This document shows, piece by piece, positions 61,392 through 64,000 of a stretch of DNA of 64,000 nt. Every line of letters begins with the position of its first letter. The stretch's first letter is position 1. The stretch comes from Bacillus pinisoli (GTDB lineage: Bacteria > Bacillota > Bacilli > Bacillales > SA4). Location of the stretch: the NCBI RefSeq assembly GCF_023036475.1, contig NZ_JAJQKI010000008.1, positions 1 through 64,000 of the forward strand, read 5' to 3'. The notes under the pieces were generated by a model. The model was not told where the DNA came from. It saw only the letters and a program-made list of their open reading frames with translations, and did not search any database. The translations under genes and the position numbers were made by a program.

Positions 61392-61944
61392 TTCTTCCTA
61401 CCCTACTGTATTATTTGATACAACTGTTCTATGTGGTGCAATAAGAGGAGAAGGAATAAATCGTCAGCTACTAAAATTGGTAACCCAAAACTTATCCTAT
61501 CGAGTAGTGATATCAAGAGTTTGCTTGATGGAATTCATACGAAATGCAACGGTTGATGGAATCGGAGGTGTTACATATCCGATGGAGATGGGTGAGAGGT
61601 TTTTAGATGTATTCGTTTATCCGGTTTTGGAAAACTCCCCTGCAGTGAATAGTATTGTTGGCCGCCATCATAGGAAAATTGTTAGCCGGAATGAAATGAA
61701 GATTGGACAAGCCCTTGCAGAAATTAGTGGGCTTTCAATCATAGAAGCTGTTCGTTTAGCTGAGGAACAAGGATTGCAAAGGCCTTTACGAGAATACGAT
61801 CTACAAGATGTTCACGTCTGGGTAACGGCCATTCAAGAGAAGTGTTCATACATTGTAACGAGTAACACCCAACGCTTTCCAGAATTGATTGGAGAGATTA
61901 AACGGGTAAAACCAGGACAATTCTATAATATGATGATGGATTAA
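61378..61944 (+). CDS. PIN-domain protein (predicted toxin)
   Basis: 188-aa PIN-like ribonuclease fold: VLFDTTVLCGAIRG near the start (acidic D), SRVCLMEFIRNA (E), EYDLQDVHVWVTAIQ (D) and YIVTSNTQRF, the usual order of PIN active-site acids. The ATG at 61378 follows GGGGGAGGTG about 9 bases before; the longer frame is rejected because the ribosome site would be too close. It overlaps the HTH gene. Function as an RNA-cutting toxin is inferred from the domain and the HTH partner. Confidence 0.78.
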   Translation: MNSSNSSYPTVLFDTTVLCGAIRGEGINRQLLKLVTQNLSYRVVISRVCLMEFIRNATVDGIGGVTYPMEMGERFLDVFVYPVLENSPAVNSIVGRHHRKIVSRNEMKIGQALAEISGLSIIEAVRLAEEQGLQRPLREYDLQDVHVWVTAIQEKCSYIVTSNTQRFPELIGEIKRVKPGQFYNMMMD

Positions 61945-62083
61945 AACTAAATATTGGTCCTCAAAGAAAATCTTCAAGACTTTCCCCTATATTTTTAGCC
62001 TCAATTAAATTGCCTTTCCATAAAGCTATAACTAGTAAGCTAAAATGCGATGCCCTTAAACCTATAAATAAGGAGGAACTAAT

Positions 62084-62650
62084 ATGTCCATTAAAAATAA
62101 TGAGTTATCCCAAGAACAACGCAAAGACCTACTCCAAACCCTAAAAACCCGTTTTGAAAACAACATGAACCGCCATGAAGGAATAGAATGGGCAAAAGTC
62201 CAAGCAAAACTAGAAGCAAGTGTTGAAAAACTATGGTCACTTCATGAAATGGAAATCACGGGCGGTGAACCGGATGTGGTGGGCTATGACCAGCAGAACG
62301 ACGAGTATATCTTTTATGACTGCTCACCGGAAAGTCCAAGTGGTCGGAGAAGTGTGTGTTACGACCGAGAAGCGTTAGAATCTAGGAAGAAAAATAAACC
62401 AGAGAACAATGTCATGGATATGGCTACCGACATGGAAATTGAGCTTTTGACAGAAGAGGAATACCGGGAGCTGCAGAAGCTTGGGCAATTTGATCGGAAA
62501 ACATCAAGCTGGGTAAAAACGCCTGATCATATAAGGAAGCTGGGCGGGGCTATCTTTTGTGACCGTCGCTACGACACGGTGTTTATGTATCACAATGGAG
62601 CAGACTCCTACTATGCGGCTAGGGGCTTCCGCGGGTCATTGAGAGTCTAG
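62084..62650 (+). CDS. DUF4256 protein
   Basis: 188-aa soluble protein matching the DUF4256 family: LLQTLKTRFENNMNRHEGI near the start, GGEPDVVGYD, YDCSPESPSGRRSVCYDREA, and the end FVYHNGADSYYAARGFRG-like YHNGADSYYAARGFRGSLRV. Function unknown. AAGGAGGA precedes the ATG. It stands alone, with a terminator after it. Confidence 0.88.
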   Translation: MSIKNNELSQEQRKDLLQTLKTRFENNMNRHEGIEWAKVQAKLEASVEKLWSLHEMEITGGEPDVVGYDQQNDEYIFYDCSPESPSGRRSVCYDREALESRKKNKPENNVMDMATDMEIELLTEEEYRELQKLGQFDRKTSSWVKTPDHIRKLGGAIFCDRRYDTVFMYHNGADSYYAARGFRGSLRV

Positions 62651-62674
62651 GATTGTACAACCAAATACATAAAG

Positions 62675-62707
62675 AAAGGCTATTGCTTTCAAGCAGTAGC
62701 CTTTGTT
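62675..62707 (+). terminator. DUF4256 gene terminator
   Basis: AAAGGCTATTGCTT (62675-62688) pairs with AAGCAGTAGCCTTT (62691-62704) with one wobble. Confidence 0.8.
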
Positions 62708-62983
62708 TATGTAGATGTAAGGGATCTAGGATTAAACGTTGCTCGTGATTGTCATACGTATCCCTTTACCTATAGTCTTCCCAGTAAGATGGCATTTGAA
62801 CGAACAATCGTAAGTGTTATTTCGACATAATCCTCACCGAGAAAGCCAGTATTACAGCTAACCAGCGACTATTATGTTTAGGAAAGTTCAACCAGATGTA
62901 GTTCTAGATGCTATTTTAAATATTCTGAAACCTACTCCTTTTTGTTACGTAGTAATATATATTAAATGAAAAGGATGTGACGT
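62708..62983. other. Gene-free stretch
   Basis: About 275 bases between the terminator and the next small membrane protein gene; I see no gene, repeat or clear promoter. Confidence 0.5.
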
Positions 62984-63310
62984 ATGAAAAGAATAAGATA
63001 TTGGATTTTTACGTTACTAGTCATGGGGGGAAATCTGGGCTTATCGTACCTTTTATCCCATTCTATGGAGATACGTTTGTTAGATGCAATGTTTTATGTA
63101 GGTGCAATCACTACGGTCATCTTTATCTTTTTCTCTAGCTCGGGTGGGTTTCTTTCCACGAGAAATGAAGCACATATTGCAACAAGTATAGAAGGGAGCA
63201 AGAGTAATTACCAGATGCAGCATTCTTCTTTTTCACTAAGGGTAAATCCACTTGTTCTGGGATCTGTTTTATTTTTATTTCTAGGATTTATTCTAGCTTT
63301 TTTCGTATAA
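62984..63310 (+). CDS. Small membrane protein, unknown
   Basis: 108-aa protein with three hydrophobic segments (about residues 6-25, 33-50, 88-107) and a hydrophilic middle. AAGGATGTGA precedes the ATG. The layout resembles small DUF3899-type membrane proteins, but I cannot confirm. Next gene begins 19 bases later with its own ribosome site. Confidence 0.6.
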   Translation: MKRIRYWIFTLLVMGGNLGLSYLLSHSMEIRLLDAMFYVGAITTVIFIFFSSSGGFLSTRNEAHIATSIEGSKSNYQMQHSSFSLRVNPLVLGSVLFLFLGFILAFFV

Positions 63311-63329
63311 GAGTTATGGAGGCGTTGAT

Positions 63330-63950
63330 GTGAAGAAAAACGTTAAAACTTATAGTCTAGTTGTATTAGTGACCATCATGTTTCTGGCCATTATTGATAG
63401 TATCAATACTTCTAATTCAGCAGCAGACATACAAAATGAAAATGAGAGGTTGCAACACGAAGTAAATGACTTGCAGATAGAGCTAGAGGTTAGTTCCAAT
63501 GAAGTGATTACTATACGAGATGAACAAAATCAATTAAATGAAGATCTTTCTACATTACAAGAAGAAATTAATTCTCTATTATCTCCGGTTGTCTATCAAG
63601 ACTTTATGGATGCAGTTGGCACCGTTGAGAGCTATAAAAAAGAAACATCATTTCTTAAAGTAAATCAATATTTTACCCTCTCCACTTTATTTCCTACCGC
63701 TGACAAAGAAGGCAACTGTCCATGCTACCTATCATTTGCTACTTATGGTGGGATAGAATGGCAACCAAATGCAGTGCTTGATCTTAAAGAATTTAGTGTC
63801 CAAAAAGAAAGAATTCTCCTCACTTATGAAACGGCACAACCTATTTCTCATCATTATCAATTCGTTTTAGTAGAGTCAACAGGGATCAAAGAGGAATCGG
63901 CACCTCGATGGAGAATTGAAGAGATTAAGAAGATAAGTAAAGAATTTTAA
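63330..63950 (+). CDS. Membrane-anchored coiled-coil protein, unknown
   Basis: 206-aa protein with one N-terminal membrane helix (about 8-26), a coiled coil (about 33-85: EVNDLQIELEVSSNE, LNEDLSTLQEEINSLL) and a globular C-terminal part without a recognised family. GTG start with GGAGG 8 bases before it. Lies 19 bases after the small membrane protein gene and is probably cotranscribed. A new ribosome site (TAGGAGGAG) is visible at the very end of the window, so another gene starts beyond it. Confidence 0.65.
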   Translation: MKKNVKTYSLVVLVTIMFLAIIDSINTSNSAADIQNENERLQHEVNDLQIELEVSSNEVITIRDEQNQLNEDLSTLQEEINSLLSPVVYQDFMDAVGTVESYKKETSFLKVNQYFTLSTLFPTADKEGNCPCYLSFATYGGIEWQPNAVLDLKEFSVQKERILLTYETAQPISHHYQFVLVESTGIKEESAPRWRIEEIKKISKEF

Positions 63951-64000
63951 AAAAGGTTAAGAAAAAACTTTGTTGACTACTAGTTTTAGATAGGAGGAGA

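Overview
The window comes from a low-GC, Gram-positive, endospore-former-like member of the Bacillaceae. The chromosomal genes at both edges are typical of that family: an ABC-F ATPase of the YfmM type, a ComK homologue, a KinB-like kinase, a YqxD/YaiI protein, an ECF sigma/anti-sigma pair with Sigma_reg domains, and Bacillus-type dispersed hairpin repeats. Genes use strong AGGAGG-like ribosome sites and frequent TTG/GTG starts. I cannot name the species.

Layout. 1-8.6 kb is ordinary chromosome: ABC-2 exporter, YgjP-like metallopeptidase, YfmM-like ABC-F protein, TspO-like membrane protein, secreted lipase-like hydrolase, short-chain fatty acid transporter. At 9.15-9.96 kb lies a frameshifted YoqV-like ATP-dependent DNA ligase. 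From there to about 51 kb is a visibly more AT-rich accessory (defence) island that looks assembled from modules. Module A (9.97-12.63 kb) encodes a SLATT membrane effector and a PD-(D/E)XK-like protein. It is bounded by a diverged second copy of the ligase 3' end. Module B (12.7-42.8 kb) contains EcsC and membrane proteins; an operon with two DGQHR (DndB-like) proteins, a large GHKL ATPase and a pair of B12-binding/radical-SAM proteins; and an IS1182-type element inserted exactly in that operon's terminator. It continues with a DISARM-like operon (GHKL ATPase, UvrD-type helicase, bactofilin-like/NusA-KH fusion, DrmA-like helicase, DrmB-like DUF1998 protein, NERD-UvrD) and a chaperone-like operon (unknown protein, GrpE-like-tailed protein, Hsp70-like ATPase, EEV-repeat protein). 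Module C (43.4-50.8 kb) is a McrBC-like type IV restriction pair flanked on both sides by MazG-like NTP pyrophosphohydrolases, plus a YfhP-like membrane hydrolase. Module C is bracketed by two copies of an XRE regulator gene, the left one frameshifted. From 51.1 kb on, ordinary chromosome resumes (comK-like gene, chemoreceptor, ECF sigma/anti-sigma, YqxD, hydrolase, sensor kinase, DUF1456, HTH/PIN pair, DUF4256, small membrane proteins).

How genes may work together. The 15.2-23.8 kb operon pairs DNA-system-associated DGQHR proteins with a GHKL ATPase and radical-SAM chemistry, which suggests a modification or sensing system; the two radical-SAM-like proteins look like a catalytic/degenerate pair. 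The 26-42.7 kb block has the DISARM core pair DrmA/DrmB, but no methyltransferase or PLD nuclease is visible. Instead it has GHKL and Hsp70-type ATPases, two SF1 helicases, one with a NERD nuclease domain, and a protein carrying the NusA KH1-KH2 RNA-binding pair. I consider these two blocks the best candidates for undescribed systems. Their defence role is inferred from gene content and neighbourhood, not shown.

Caveat: two of the broken genes (ligase, left XRE copy) each differ from intact relatives by a single missing base in or beside an A-run, so sequencing error cannot be excluded.
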